64,000 nucleotides of DNA from Palaemon carinicauda (Eukaryota; Arthropoda; Malacostraca; Decapoda; Palaemonidae), in contig NC_090768.1 in assembly GCF_036898095.1 (NCBI RefSeq), positions 47,451,687 to 47,515,686 on the forward strand. Reading direction: 5' to 3'. The notes under the pieces were generated by a model. It was given only the letters and a program-made list of their open reading frames with translations, searched no databases and was not told where the DNA came from. Positions 33,736 through 43,755 of the stretch are shown here, piece after piece. Numbering within the stretch: the first letter of the stretch is position 1; each line of letters opens with the position of its first letter. The position numbers and the translations under genes were made by a program.

Positions 33736-34944
33736 CAATATCACTTTATCACTTCGATTTTCTGTTTTGCACTTATTCCACTGAAATCGAAACTTTTACT
33801 GATTTCTACCTGAAACACGCAATTCTACCCTTCATTAAAAGGTAGTAATTGCGAAATCAGTCGTATAATGCAAGCTCATTAATACCAGCAAAAACCAGAA
33901 AACATATTTTAAGATAAAAAAATTCAGTGGCTGGGGAAGAGACTAAACACTAGTTCATATAAACTACGTTTTCAATCTCTCACCGCACATAGCCTGGGGA
34001 CGAGAATAAAAAACTAAAAACGTTTTATCCTTTCTCCCTGTACAGAGACTAGGGACGAGAGTAACTCGAGAACAACGTTACCCGCCTGAACGGAACGTTT
34101 TCTCTCCTCTCTCTCCCTCCGTCTATCTCTCTCTCTCTTTCTCTCTTGATTTCGCACCTAAGAGAAGAGCCCAATTACATTTCGTCAAATAAAACATGTT
34201 AGTTGACCAAAGGAAAAAACTGAAAGGTTTTTCAAATAAAAAGTTCCTTTAAAATAGAATTTAAAACATTTAAGCTTAGAAAGAATGAACAAAACGTCAG
34301 AATCGATTTACTCTTACTGCAAAGTGAAACCGTGATACACTCTCTCTCTATCGTAACGATAGAGCGCATGTTGAACGTCCTGAACGTCAACAACTGCGTA
34401 GCATAAATAAACTAAACGTTAGTTCATCTTTGAAAACAGTACGAAGACTATCAAAAAAAATTCTTTCATAAAATATTACAATTAAAAAGTTTTAAATCCT
34501 TAGCTCTTTAAAAGCTAATTACGATATAAAGGGCTCAACGTTGATTAACTTCGGTTTCCAAGTTAGGACCGCCTACTCTCAGGAAAGGTCACATATAAAC
34601 AAAACATTAAAATTATTTTTATATGTTTATAATAAAAGGAAAGTTAATCGAAGAGGCCTAATAAAGGCGGAGAGATATAAAATATATAGAGGAAAATCTA
34701 TAAATAATTTATAACGTGATAAGATAATTACTAAAAGCCTAAACACACTTCCGTCCAAGGGAAGGGTCGGCCATTTAAAAGTGAAAGAAAGTCCATACTC
34801 TCTTTGTCACCATAATTAAATCTATCCAAAACGAGTTCAAGATTTAAGATGAAGATAAAACACCTGCATTGCGAAAGCTCAAAACCAGAATATAGTACTT
34901 CACCAATATGATGTGAAAAACTCCAGTTTAGCAACAGCGAGTAA
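33736..34944 (-). other. Leader of C
   Basis: Non-coding leader between the left terminal repeat and gag. It holds a short CTCTCTCT-rich stretch near 34105-34150 and a TGAACGTCCTGAACGTCAAC copy at 34371 like those in gag. No frame seen. Confidence 0.55.
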
Positions 34945-35147
34945 AGTACGTCTTGTCGACACGTTGACAGAGAGAAAATTGAGTCTTTGTTTACATAAGA
35001 GCTGGGTATCTGGTCGACAGATGGCGCTGTTGGGCACACCCGCAACCTGTGTAGCGATCGCTGGCGAGTTTTTTCCGTAGAGTTTGTCTGTCGAGCAACA
35101 GAGTTGCAGCTATATATTCACCGGCTAAGTTAAATATTCAAAAATAG
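34945..35147 (-). repeat. Left terminal repeat of C
   Basis: It ends outward at ATATTCACCGGCTAAGTTAA and pairs, inverted, with 28633-28868. Confidence 0.8.
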
Positions 35148-36178
35148 GGTTTTCCTTTCTGAAGACCTTCCCTGATTATTCAGCCACAAAAGCACTTCCT
35201 TTTTTTCCTGTTCCAGCTAGTGATAATATGTAACTTGGTACTTAAGGCCAATTATTGGTATACTAAATCACTTACTAGTGGTACAAATAATTAAAAAAGA
35301 TTGGAGGGAAGGAGTTACTAGTGGTACAGATCATTTGAAAAGATAGAGGGGAAGGAAAAAGATTATTCATTGTTAAAATAATATGTCCCTATTGGAGACC
35401 TTATTTGATAGACCTTTACAATACTTAAATTCAGTAGCTCTTGGAACAGAGACGAACTTGTAAATTACAAGAATGTATACTACCTAAAAGATATAAGAAC
35501 TAACAACAGGCCTTTAAATTTACAAGAAAAGCCAACTTACTCATCCACCAGGGCATAAACTATAACAAGCATGAATAAAATAGATGAATTATGATGAAAA
35601 ATAAATATTTCCAACTCTCCCTCACATAAGAAAATGGCATGACTTGACACTCCTGTTACCACAGAAGCAATGGAGAAAAATATTAAACTATATGTAGGAA
35701 AATGTTCATAGCTAAAACTTGGTAAAAGTAAATTAATTAAGTCATAGCCCATAAAATTGCCTGTATGATATAAAAAGAAATGGTATTCATGGATATTTCT
35801 CTTTTTAACTGAAAATCGAGACCTTTCAAAACTTTCAAAAGACTGTTTTCCTTCGATACTCCCTGACACCTTAAACTAAACAAATATCTCCTTCCTTCAT
35901 TGCTTGCATAACAGAAGAAATAAATATAACATGTATCACAAGACAGGGAAGATGTCTGTCTAAGATATAGAATCATCAAATTCTTTGAGTGATACAGCTA
36001 ATGGATGCAGTTATTTCACTCAATGAGCAAAAGCAAAAACCATAAATAGATTTTCAAAATAGCCTCCTTCTATAAATCTTTCAGTAAGGGCTCATAAGAT
36101 GGGCCTCTTAGGTGCTTCAAGACTATGGAGAAATCCTCAGGTCTACTGGTTTATGTAAGGTGTGTTTTAGTGTTGATA
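35148..36178. other. Unassigned spacer between C and A
   Basis: AT-rich. Two adjacent diverged copies of about 50 bp (TTACTAGTGGTACA, near 35273 and 35315) are present. No supported gene. Confidence 0.5.
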
Positions 36179-36463
36179 ATTTCTGGGCTCGAACCTGTGC
36201 CGCCCAGTGAATAAGCTCCATTTAGCACTTATTCTTAGGTAAGTTACTGCTAAATATACCAGAGAAAAAATGTAAAGGAGTGCTAGGTTAACTAGCTCGC
36301 TCACCTATTGGTGTCGGTATAAAATTGGGCGTATATTCCAGAGGTCCCGCACTATTTAGATTAATCCACGTGAGAAAACCCCAATAGAGGAGAGCCGTTC
36401 AACCTCACTCGGTACTACTAACAATGCATCCGCTCAGAACCCAACTCCTTTTAGCACGACGAG
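36179..36463 (+). repeat. Left terminal repeat of A
   Basis: It starts TTTCTGGGCTCGAACCTGTG and runs to CCCAACTCCTTTTAGCAC. The reverse complement occupies 43450-43755. Confidence 0.92.
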
Positions 36464-37860
36464 TGTAGTAACCCGCATTTTTTTTGTGCTCTCGATTTTG
36501 GTTTATTTTCCATTGAATTATGGCTTCTTCGTCGGTTTCCCAGGAGACACCGTCTAAGTTAAGTACCAAGCTGGGTTTTACTGTGTTTTGAGCAACCTAG
36601 ATCGTTTAATATTTATATTATAGGAGTTTATTCTCTTCGTTCATACCGATCTTGCTTGATTTCACTACAGTTGGTACTCCTGTTTTTGAGAGCTTTTAAG
36701 TTTCACTTGCGGTGTTACTATGTGTATTATTTTTATTATCAAATATTATTTGTTATTGTGAATATTCATTATTTAGCGTTTAGAATCCTCGTGGTTCAAT
36801 TTTTGGGCCGATATCATTTACGTATCGTTATGGCTGCCGACCTTCGTGCTAGGCGGCAATGTTATTTTTAGCCATCAGGTGTGTCTTTTGTGATTTAATT
36901 ATTATGTTGCATGCCTTGCCCAAAAATTTTCTATGTGTTTATTCATATAATTTTTAACGCTATTATTATTATAATGAATATTTGTGCCATTACTCCGTTT
37001 GATCTGTCTGGTTGGGGATCGTCAGTTGGTAGCCCTGCTGCCTCGTATCACGTGATCCTCCCCCACGCTCCCCCTCTAGCTAGGTGGGCGGCTAGGCTTC
37101 TCCCCCCTCCACTAAGGGACCGTTGCCTTCCCTCCTTTTAGAGGGGGTAGTTCAGTGTTTATGGAATTTGTCCTCTGGGTGGCCCGGCGGGTTCGTCTCT
37201 GTCTAGTCTGGTTGGCCACCGGTCAACAGAGTTGGATCCCGGTGCACCCTATTTTATATTCACTTTTCATTCTGGCTTATGTTATACGAAACCCTCCGGG
37301 TTCGATTGGCGGTTCTTAGCTACAGTTCCGCCCCCCCTATTATTTTATAACATTTCCTATGATGATTATATATGACAGATCACTACCCCGGAGTCCCTAA
37401 ATGAATTGGTATTGGATATACTTTTATTTCCCGGCCCGGGGTCTACCCCGCCCCGGGAAATCAGACACCATGTGTCTTAATTCCTTGTTATTGCATCCTT
37501 TTTTATGCTCCCGGCTTGACCGGAATGGATTGCTATACTTTAGTTTCAAGTTAGACTTATGTTTAGGCCCGGGTCCTCCGGTCCCGCCCCTATGTAAGAA
37601 TATTACAGTTAAGCTCTAACCTTGCGTTAGACCTATGTTAGGCCCGGGTCCTCCGGACCCGCCCCTACCTAAGAATATTACAGTTAAGCTCTATTCTTGT
37701 GTTAGACCTATGTTAGGCCCGGGTCCTCCGGACCCGCCCCTACTTAAAGAATAGTACAGTTAAGCTCTAATCTTGTGTTAGACCTATGTTAGGCCCGGGT
37801 CCTCCGGACCCGCCCCTACTTAAGAGAATTACAGTTTCTCATATACTATTCTTTTTATAG
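36464..37860 (+). other. Leader of A
   Basis: About 1.4 kb upstream of gag, T-rich in its first half and GC-rich with CCGG palindromes in its second half. No supported ORF. A promoter is expected here or in the terminal repeat, but no core element can be assigned. Confidence 0.7.
37540..37840 (+). repeat. 75-76-bp tandem repeat in A leader (4 units)
   Basis: The core GGCCCGGGTCCTCCGG recurs at 37566, 37641, 37716 and 37792. In units 2-4 it is followed by ACCCGCCCCTA, giving a GGGTCC/GGACCC hairpin. Each unit also holds ATTACAGTTAAGCTCTA-like sequence. Confidence 0.93.
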
Positions 37861-38031
37861 ATGGTGCATTGTCTGACGCCGGCCTGTGCAGCTGTTCTGC
37901 ACCAGCCTTGTGGCCACTCCGTCTGCCGATCTCACGCCCCTTGTGGGGTTCAACTGGAAGACGTTGTGGTATGGCACCCGGATAACTGTGTGATTTGCTT
38001 CGACCTCATCACTACCCTTGGATCTGACTCG
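37861..38031 (+). CDS. Gag ORF1 of A, exon 1 (Cys/His cluster)
   Basis: ATG at 37861 opens a 57-codon frame with CLTPAC, then CGHSVCRSHAPC, and then WHPDNCVICF. This is a Cys/His pattern likely to bind zinc. Element D has the same pattern at its ORF1 N-terminus (IPCAAVLCKAK, CRFHAPC, NPQVCNICRT). The frame ends at TCG followed by GTGAGT, a canonical donor, and is in phase 0 with exon 2. Without splicing the frame reads into about 20 hydrophobic residues and stops at 38097. Confidence 0.75.
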
Positions 38032-38143
38032 GTGAGTCCCGTTGGCTATATTGCCTTCTTATTTATTTTACTATTAGTAAGATATCTATGGTCTTGAAGG
38101 ACCATTGGGAGTCTCCCTTTTATAATTCCCACTATTATTTCAG
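38032..38143 (+). other. Probable spliceosomal intron in A gag
   Basis: 112 bp, starting GTGAGT and ending TATTATTTCAG. It is AT-rich, and the tract before AG is pyrimidine-leaning. Removing it joins exon 1 and exon 2 in frame and restores continuity that matches element D, where no break exists at this point. Confidence 0.75.
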
Positions 38144-40219
38144 GCATCCCCGGAGCAAAAGTCTGCGGCTCGGGCCACACTGAAGGTGTGGGTTGGTGGG
38201 TTTGCCCGGAATGTGAAGTCTAAGCGGCCGTATGTCCTATCTGAGGACTACTGCACCATGGTTTACCCCAACGCCAAGTCTTCAGCTGCTGTGGCTAGGC
38301 ATGTGGCAGCTCCCATCATTGCCCACATTGATGCCACTATAACGGGTCTCATCGACCCAGAGCAAGATCCATCGGACGCCCCCGGAGGTCTGGAGGACAA
38401 TGTTGCCTCCATGAACCTGGACGTCGAACCAATGTTACTAGACGAGCCGGATACAGGTAGGGTGGTAAGTGAGGCAGGTGTGTCCGGCGCTGAGATTCCT
38501 ATCCTCAGCCCCGCTCTTTCTTCTTCTTCTGATCGCTCTTCTTTTCTTGGATTTTCTGGGGACCGTGATTCGTCTCAACGATCATACCCGGTTCCCCCTA
38601 AGGATAAGTCTACTTCAAGAACCTTACCCAAAGCTCGCAAGCCTCACAAGACTTCTCATGGCTCTAAACATTGTACGAACCCGTCTTCAAAGACCTCTGG
38701 TTCCTCCTCTAAGTCTCACGACCCGGGAGTTCCTTCCGCCCCTCCTGCTGCTAGCCCGGGCCTTTCCGAATCAGCCATGCTTCGCATCGTGTCGGAGATG
38801 CAGGCAAAGTTAGTTTCGGAGATGCAGTCGAGGATGGACACGATGTTCTCTAACTTCGGTCAGAGAATTGGGGCTTTAGAGCAAGGAGCTCCGGAGAGAG
38901 TCCAAAGCTCTCTCATCCCGGATGCCTCTAAGCTCCCGCCATTTGCCAAGAACAACCCCTGGCGTATGGCTCTTCATTCCCCGTTCTCAGACGGAATGTT
39001 GACTCTGGAGGGCCTTGGCACTCGTCCTCTAGAGGACTTTGAATTCTTTCCTCCTGGTCTGGCAATTCCATTTCATGGTTATGCCAGGCTTACCGAGGAA
39101 GCTTTAGTTCGACTAGACAAGGTCCCCAAAGAGACGGTCATCTTCCCGAAGGAGCAAGCCCAATCTGTTTGGGCCAGATTTTTGAACGACATCGGCTGCA
39201 CTAACACCATGCTGACGCCTTATAAAAGCTCCTTTACGATGTTCTTAATGGACAAGAACACCTTGACTCCATGCGTCAATAAGGTGGCAGAGCTTGCCTT
39301 TCAATATGCTCTGGAGGAGAAGCCCTTGCCTCCCATCCGAGAGGTGGATCCAATCTCCCTCCTTCTTCCCTCAGGTATTGAGTGTTGGGACAACGTCCAT
39401 ACCACCTTTACCTCCGGCAAGCTTGCAGCAGACTGTGCCTCAGTTTTGTTTAGTGAGAAGCTTCCCCGTCTCCCGGAATCCCTCATTAAACAGGAATATG
39501 ATTCCCGCCTACGTGTGGGCCGTACTCTAAACCTGGCCACATCCACGGAGTCGATAGCCTTGACTTACGATACGGAGAGTATTTTTAAGTCTCTCAACAA
39601 GGCTACGTTACAGTCTTTATATTATGACTTGTATGACTTCGCTACTGCTAAACGCAGATGTCGCAAGCATGTCCTAGCTGAGGCGACGATTAGGCATGAA
39701 CCTAATAAACTCATCCGGTCCTCCTGTTGGGGTTCAAATCTCTTCCCCGAGGATCTCGTAGAGGAAGTCTTGGCGGAGGCCACTAGGGTTAATCAGAGCC
39801 TTAAAGCCCGTTGGGGTTTGACCCCTAAACGCAAGTATGACCCCGCAAATTATCAAGCCCGGGGTAGGAAGAAGCTTAGACCATATACCTCCACCCAGTT
39901 CAGGCAACAGCAGAGTGCTTCATCCAACTTCCGGCTGCCTCTTCCTCCATCTTCTGTTGTCCCTGCACAGCCTTCCACCTCTCAGGCTCCTTCGGATGAC
40001 TATGTCACCGTTCTGCTACCTAAGAGCCAGCTTTCTGGTGCCTCCGCCACTTCCCCTGCCTTTAACCAGTCTTACGAGGCTCATAGCTCTTCCCAGAGTT
40101 ATGGTAGAGGTAGAGGCTACCACCGTGGCTCTAACCAGAACAAAGGCAGGGGAAGAGCCTTTCGCAGAGGAAAGAACTTCCGAGGCGGACGTGGAGGCAA
40201 CTCCTCAAACCAATACTGA
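38144..40219 (+). CDS. Gag-like ORF1 of A, exon 2
   Basis: Open for 692 codons. Order: the rest of the N-terminal domain (SAARATLKVWVGGFARNV), a Ser/Pro/Lys-rich linker (about residues 130-240), and a conserved capsid-like block from DASKLPPFAKNNPWRMALHS through RLDKVPKETVIFPKEQAQS. A second conserved block runs from GKLAADCASVLFSEKLPRLP to WGSNLFPEDLVEEVLAEATR. It ends in an RG-rich tail (YGRGRGYHRGSNQNKGRGRA), which should bind nucleic acid. The same blocks are found in B and D. The stop at 40217-40219 lies inside the RT frame. The particle role is inferred; no enzyme motif is present. Confidence 0.88.
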   Translation, partial: ASPEQKSAARATLKVWVGGFARNVKSKRPYVLSEDYCTMVYPNAKSSAAVARHVAAPIIAHIDATITGLIDPEQDPSDAPGGLEDNVASMNLDVEPMLLDEPDTGRVVSEAGVSGAEIPILSPALSSSSDRSSFLGFSGDRDSSQRSYPVPPKDKSTSRTLPKARKPHKTSHGSKHCTNPSSKTSGSSSKSHDPGVPSAPPAASPGLSESAMLRIVSEMQAKLVSEMQSRMDTMFSNFGQRIGALEQGAPERVQSSLIPDASKLPPFAKNNPWRMALHSPFSDGMLTLEGLGTRPLEDFEFFPPGLAIPFHGYARLTEEALVRLDKVPKETVIFPKEQAQSVWARFLNDIGCTNTMLTPYKSSFTMFLMDKNTLTPCVNKVAELAFQYALEEKPLPPIREVDPISLLLPSGIECWDNVHTTFTSGKLAADCASVLFSEKLPRLPESLIKQEYDSRLRVGRTLNLATSTESIALTYDTESIFKSLNKATLQSLYYDLYDFATAKRRCRKHVLAEATIRHEPNKLIRSSCWGSNLFPEDLVEEVLAEATRVNQSLKARWGLTPKRKYDPANYQARGRKKLRPYTSTQFRQQQSASSNFRLPLPPSSVVPAQPSTSQAPSDDYVTVLLPKSQLSGASATSPAFNQSYEAHSSSQSYGRGRGYHRGSNQNKGRGRAFRRGKNFRGGRGGNSSNQY

Positions 40220-41987
40220 GGTGCAGCAGGTAGGGGGGAGGCTCTATGCTTTCCGCAACAAATGGAGGTTCAGTCCCTGGGCGTTCAGTATCATCTCCAA
40301 CGGACTGGGGTGGAGTTGGATTCAAGGACCTCCTCCTCCGAACAAATTTCGTCAACATTCCACTCCGGACCTGGTCGAATTTGTCCAGGATCTTTTACAA
40401 AAGAACGCCATACAAGAAACGAAACATCTGAAGTTTCAAGGTTGGCTGTTCAGTGTCCCGAAGAAGGATTCAGACAAGAGAAGAATGATTCTAGATCTAT
40501 CCCTTCTCAACTTGTCCATTCAATGCGACAAGTTTCGAATGCTTACCGTCTCGCAGGTGCGGACCTTACTTCCCCGTGGGGCCGTCACCACCTCTATCGA
40601 TCTTACAGACGCCTACTATCACGTCCCGATAGCGAGACACTTCCGTCCGTACCTAGGCTTTCGCTTAGGGGACAAAAGTTACTCCTTCAAGGTGATGCCT
40701 TTCGGGCTCAACATCGACCCAAGGATCTTCACAAAGTTAGCAGAAGTCGCTGTTCAGGAACTCAGGAATCAAGGGATTCAAGTAGTAGCCTATCTGGACG
40801 ACTGGCTCATTTGGTCAGACACCTCCCAAAATTGCCTAAAAGCCACTCACAAAGTCATCCATTATCTTCAATCTCTAGGCTTCCAGATCAACTTCAAGAA
40901 GTCCCGTCTTCTTCCAAAATCGAAGTTCCAATGGCTCGGCCTGCAATGGGATCTTATATCTCATACTCTGTGTCTTCCCAGACCCAAGAGGTTAGAGATT
41001 GCAAGGAACACCAAACGCTTTCTCAAAGACAAAGTGAGTTCCAGACGACTCCAAGAGAGGATTCTGGGGTCCCTTCAGTTTGCCTCAGTGACGGATCTTC
41101 TACTGAAGGCAAAATTGAAAGATATCAATCGTGTCTGGCGTTCGAGGGCGAACCGGAAGCTCCGGGACAGGAAAGTCCGCCTTCCTCCCATTCTACGGGA
41201 AAGACTTCTTCCTTGGACAAGAGCAAACAGTCTGTCAAAGTCAGTTCCCCTTCGATTTCCGCCTCCGGAATTAATCATTCACACAGACGCATCCTTATCA
41301 GGTTGGGGCGGCTATTCTCACCTCAAGAAAGTTCAAGGTGTTTGGACTCCCTTGTTCCGCCATTTTCACATCAATGTGCTAGAGGCCATGGCAGTTCTTC
41401 TAACCCTGAAACGTCTCGCTCTTCCCAAGAAACAACACCTTCGTCTGGTCCTCGACAGCGAAGTGGTGGTCCGCTGCCTCAACAGAGGCGGGTCAAAGTC
41501 AGGGCCTCTGAACCATGTTCTAGTAGCCATATTCTCCCTAGCAGCCTCGAACCGTTGGCATCTTTCAGCTGTCCACCTGGCGGGAGTCCGGAATGTAGTG
41601 GCAGACGCCCTGTCCCGGACCTCCCCTCTAGAATCGGAATGGTCACTCGATCTAAGGTCATTTCGGTGGATTCTCTCTCAGGTTCCCGGTCTCAAAGTGG
41701 ACCTCTTCGCCACGGAATCCAACCACAAATTGAGAGTATATGTGGCTCCCAATCTAGACCCTCAGGCTTACGCCACAGACGCCATGTCACAGAATTGGGA
41801 CAACTGGGAAAAGATTTATCTCTTTCCCCCGGTGAATCTTTTGCTGAAAGTTCTAGACAAACTGAGATCCTTCAAGGGACAAGTAGCCTTGGTCGCACCC
41901 AACTGGCCCAAAAGCAACTGGTATCCTCTCCTGCGGGAGTTGAGACTATACCCTCCCCGATACCCAATCCGGTTCTGTCTCAGATAG
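39837..41987 (+). CDS. RT-RNase H ORF2 of A (overlaps gag in +1 frame)
   Basis: The frame is open from an ATG at 39837, but homology starts near 40221 (VGGRLYAFRNKWRFSPW). The first 380 nt are gag sequence read in the wrong frame, so the true start, or a frameshift from gag, is not resolved. The RT palm has TTSIDLTDAYYHVPIARHF and VMPFGL, then the catalytic box VVAYLDDWLIW. A thumb (SLQFASVTDLLLKAKLKDINR) follows, then RNase H with IHTDASLSGWGGYS (D), HINVLEAMAVLLTLK (E), LVLDSEVVVRCLNRG (D) and VADALSR (D). The C-terminal DIRS block has VDLFATES, YLFPPVNLLLKVLDKL and VALVAPNWPKSNWYP. It appears intact. Confidence 0.92.
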   Translation: MTPQIIKPGVGRSLDHIPPPSSGNSRVLHPTSGCLFLHLLLSLHSLPPLRLLRMTMSPFCYLRASFLVPPPLPLPLTSLTRLIALPRVMVEVEATTVALTRTKAGEEPFAEERTSEADVEATPQTNTEVQQVGGRLYAFRNKWRFSPWAFSIISNGLGWSWIQGPPPPNKFRQHSTPDLVEFVQDLLQKNAIQETKHLKFQGWLFSVPKKDSDKRRMILDLSLLNLSIQCDKFRMLTVSQVRTLLPRGAVTTSIDLTDAYYHVPIARHFRPYLGFRLGDKSYSFKVMPFGLNIDPRIFTKLAEVAVQELRNQGIQVVAYLDDWLIWSDTSQNCLKATHKVIHYLQSLGFQINFKKSRLLPKSKFQWLGLQWDLISHTLCLPRPKRLEIARNTKRFLKDKVSSRRLQERILGSLQFASVTDLLLKAKLKDINRVWRSRANRKLRDRKVRLPPILRERLLPWTRANSLSKSVPLRFPPPELIIHTDASLSGWGGYSHLKKVQGVWTPLFRHFHINVLEAMAVLLTLKRLALPKKQHLRLVLDSEVVVRCLNRGGSKSGPLNHVLVAIFSLAASNRWHLSAVHLAGVRNVVADALSRTSPLESEWSLDLRSFRWILSQVPGLKVDLFATESNHKLRVYVAPNLDPQAYATDAMSQNWDNWEKIYLFPPVNLLLKVLDKLRSFKGQVALVAPNWPKSNWYPLLRELRLYPPRYPIRFCLR

Positions 41988-42039
41988 TACAAACACGCGT
42001 TGTGTACGCTTTCTCAAACATTCAGAGCGCCCTAACTTT

Positions 42040-42951
42040 ATGGACTTTATGAAGTTTGCGGCTATGCATGGTGCCAATATTGATCCTCAAAACACCTTGT
42101 TCCTAGAATCGGATAAACGGGATTCCACCATCCGCCAGTATGACTCTGCAGTTAAAAAGTTGGCAAAATTTTTAATAGACTCAGACGTGAACTGTATGAA
42201 CTTGAACCTTACAGTCACTTTCTTTAGATCTTTATTAGAATCAGGTCTGGCAGCCAATACTATCACCACTATTAAATCGGCTCTGAAAAAGATCTTCCTA
42301 GTGGGTTTTAACATAGACTTAACCGACTCTTTGTTAGCTTCAATTCCGAAAGCTTGTGCCAGACTGAAACCGGTTACTCGTCCTACCCCGGTGACCTGGT
42401 TCCTTAATGACGTACTCAAATTGGCTTCTGATACCATTAACAGTTCTTGTGATTACATGCCCCTTCTCAGGAAAACACTTTTCCTGGTGAGCTTGGCTTC
42501 CGGGGCAAGAATTTCTGAATTGGCAGCCTTGTCGAGAGACCCGGGTCATATTGACTTTCTGCCTTCAGGAGAGGTCCTTCTTTCTCATAACAAATTCTTT
42601 TTGGCTAAGAATGAAGACCCTCAAAACAGATGGACCTCCTGGAAAATTGTTCCCCTCACGCAAGATCCGTCTCTGTGCCCTGTCACTACTCTTAGGTCTT
42701 ATTTATCCCAGACCTCCTCTAACTCCTCGGGGCCTCTATTCGTTAGAGAACAAGGCGGTACCATTACTATTAAAGGGATCAGGCAACAAATTTTGTATTT
42801 TATTAAACAAGCTAACCCTGACTCTTTTCCTCTTGCACATGATATCAGGGCGGTTGCTACCTCGGTGAACTTCTTTCACCACATGAATTTTAGACCTTTC
42901 CAGGTATACAGGGTGGAAATCACCGTCAGTGTTCAAGAAACACTACCTTAA
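42040..42951 (+). pseudogene. Tyrosine recombinase ORF3 of A (frameshift before C-terminus)
   Basis: A DIRS recombinase of 303 codons. The core-binding domain has KRDSTIRQYDSAVKKLAKFL and ANTITTIKSALKKIFLVGF. The catalytic domain has Arg in ASGARISELAAL and His/Arg in HDIRAVATSVNFF. After HHMNF the frame changes because of one extra base near 42889. The expected continuation, with a TGW-type motif and the nucleophile Tyr, is present in the next frame up to 43012. Elements B and D carry this part in frame. With the shift, the final catalytic residues are lost, so the copy is probably inactive unless frameshifting occurs. The start lies 53 bp after ORF2. Confidence 0.88.
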
Positions 42952-43317
42952 ACATTTGGAAGCCCTAAAATTTTCTACAGTAGCCGCAGGGAGCGTAGTT
43001 ACTCCCAAGTAACTCACAGGTTAATGCCTTGACTCTTTATCTCTCCCTCTTACCTGCCTCATTTATACCCTATTGTATTCGTTGGTCTCGCACCTGAATA
43101 CTGTTATTATATTTGTAAATTTTATGCTCCTGAGTATCTGTATATATTATCACTCACGGCATTATTATACCTACCTTATTGGATTTATGTTCATATCTAA
43201 GATACCCTTATAATTGTTTTTTGGTACTCATCTCTGATTAAAAGCATCCTGTATTTCCCTTACGCTTATGTTTTTTTCCTTTATTTTGCAAGTTTGGTGA
43301 CATTTTTCTCTTGTATA

Positions 43318-43402
43318 GATTCACTGGGCGGCACAGGTTCGAGCCCAGAAAAGGGATTTTGACGTAGGAAAAATCTATTTCTGGGCGAAGGACCTGTGCC
43401 GC
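43318..43402 (+). repeat. Internal complementary region (ICR) of A
   Basis: It reads CACTGGGCGGCACAGGTTCG, complementary to the left end, then CCCAGAAAAGGG at the join, then TTTTGACGTAGGAAAAATC, complementary to the right end. Confidence 0.92.
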
Positions 43403-43449
43403 CCAGTGAACCCTCCCAGCTCCTCTCCCTTGGAGTCCCCAAACTTTGG

Positions 43450-43755
43450 GTGCTAAGGAGTTGGGTTCTGAGCGGATGCATTGTTAGTAGTACCGAGTGA
43501 GGTTGAACGGCTCTCCTCTATTGGGGTTTTCTGTCGTGGATTAATCTAAATAGTGCGGGACCTCTGGAATATACGCCCAATTTTATACCGACACCAATAG
43601 GTGAGCGAGCTAGTTAACCTAGCACTCCTTTACATTTTTTCTCTGGTATATTTAGCAGTAAATTACCTAAGAATAAGTGCTAAATGGAGCTTATTCACTG
43701 GGCGGCACAGGTCCTTCGCCCAGAAATAGATTTTTCCTACGTCAAAATCCCTTTT
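43450..43755 (+). repeat. Right terminal repeat of A
   Basis: Inverted copy of 36179-36463, plus a terminal extension AGATTTTTCCTACGTCAAAA and TCCCTTTT that the left end lacks. Confidence 0.92.

Larger units (their letters stand above)
28633..35147 (-). mobile_element. DIRS-like YR retrotransposon C (mosaic, complete ends)
   Basis: A full-length DIRS copy of the E1 group on the minus strand. It has a left terminal repeat at 34945-35147, a leader, gag (33735 to 31494, with a duplicated segment), RT thumb plus RNase H (31500-30480), YR (30510-29362), an ICR at 28870-28975 and a right terminal repeat at 28633-28868. The ICR joins sequence matching the two ends, which is diagnostic of DIRS. The RT palm is missing, and the first gag copy is full of stops. 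Confidence 0.88.
36179..43755 (+). mobile_element. DIRS-like YR retrotransposon A (nearly complete)
   Basis: A 7.6-kb element with all DIRS parts in order: left terminal repeat (36179-36463), leader with a tandem repeat, gag with an apparent intron, RT-RNase H, YR, ICR (43318-43402) and right terminal repeat (43450-43755). The ICR contains the reverse complement of the left end (TCGAGCCCAG) joined to that of the right end (AAAAGGGATTTTGACG). Only one frame break was seen, near the YR C-terminus. This is the best copy in the window. Element B follows with no spacer. Confidence 0.93.

Noticed and set aside
37560..37840. CRISPR-like array in the A leader
   Set aside because: Units are tandem with no variable spacers; the whole 75-76-bp unit repeats. 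The genome is eukaryotic.
40262..42052. A 596-codon frame overlapping RT of element A
   Set aside because: It is a Ser-rich shadow of the RT-RNase H frame. No homologous frame is open in B, and there are no motifs.
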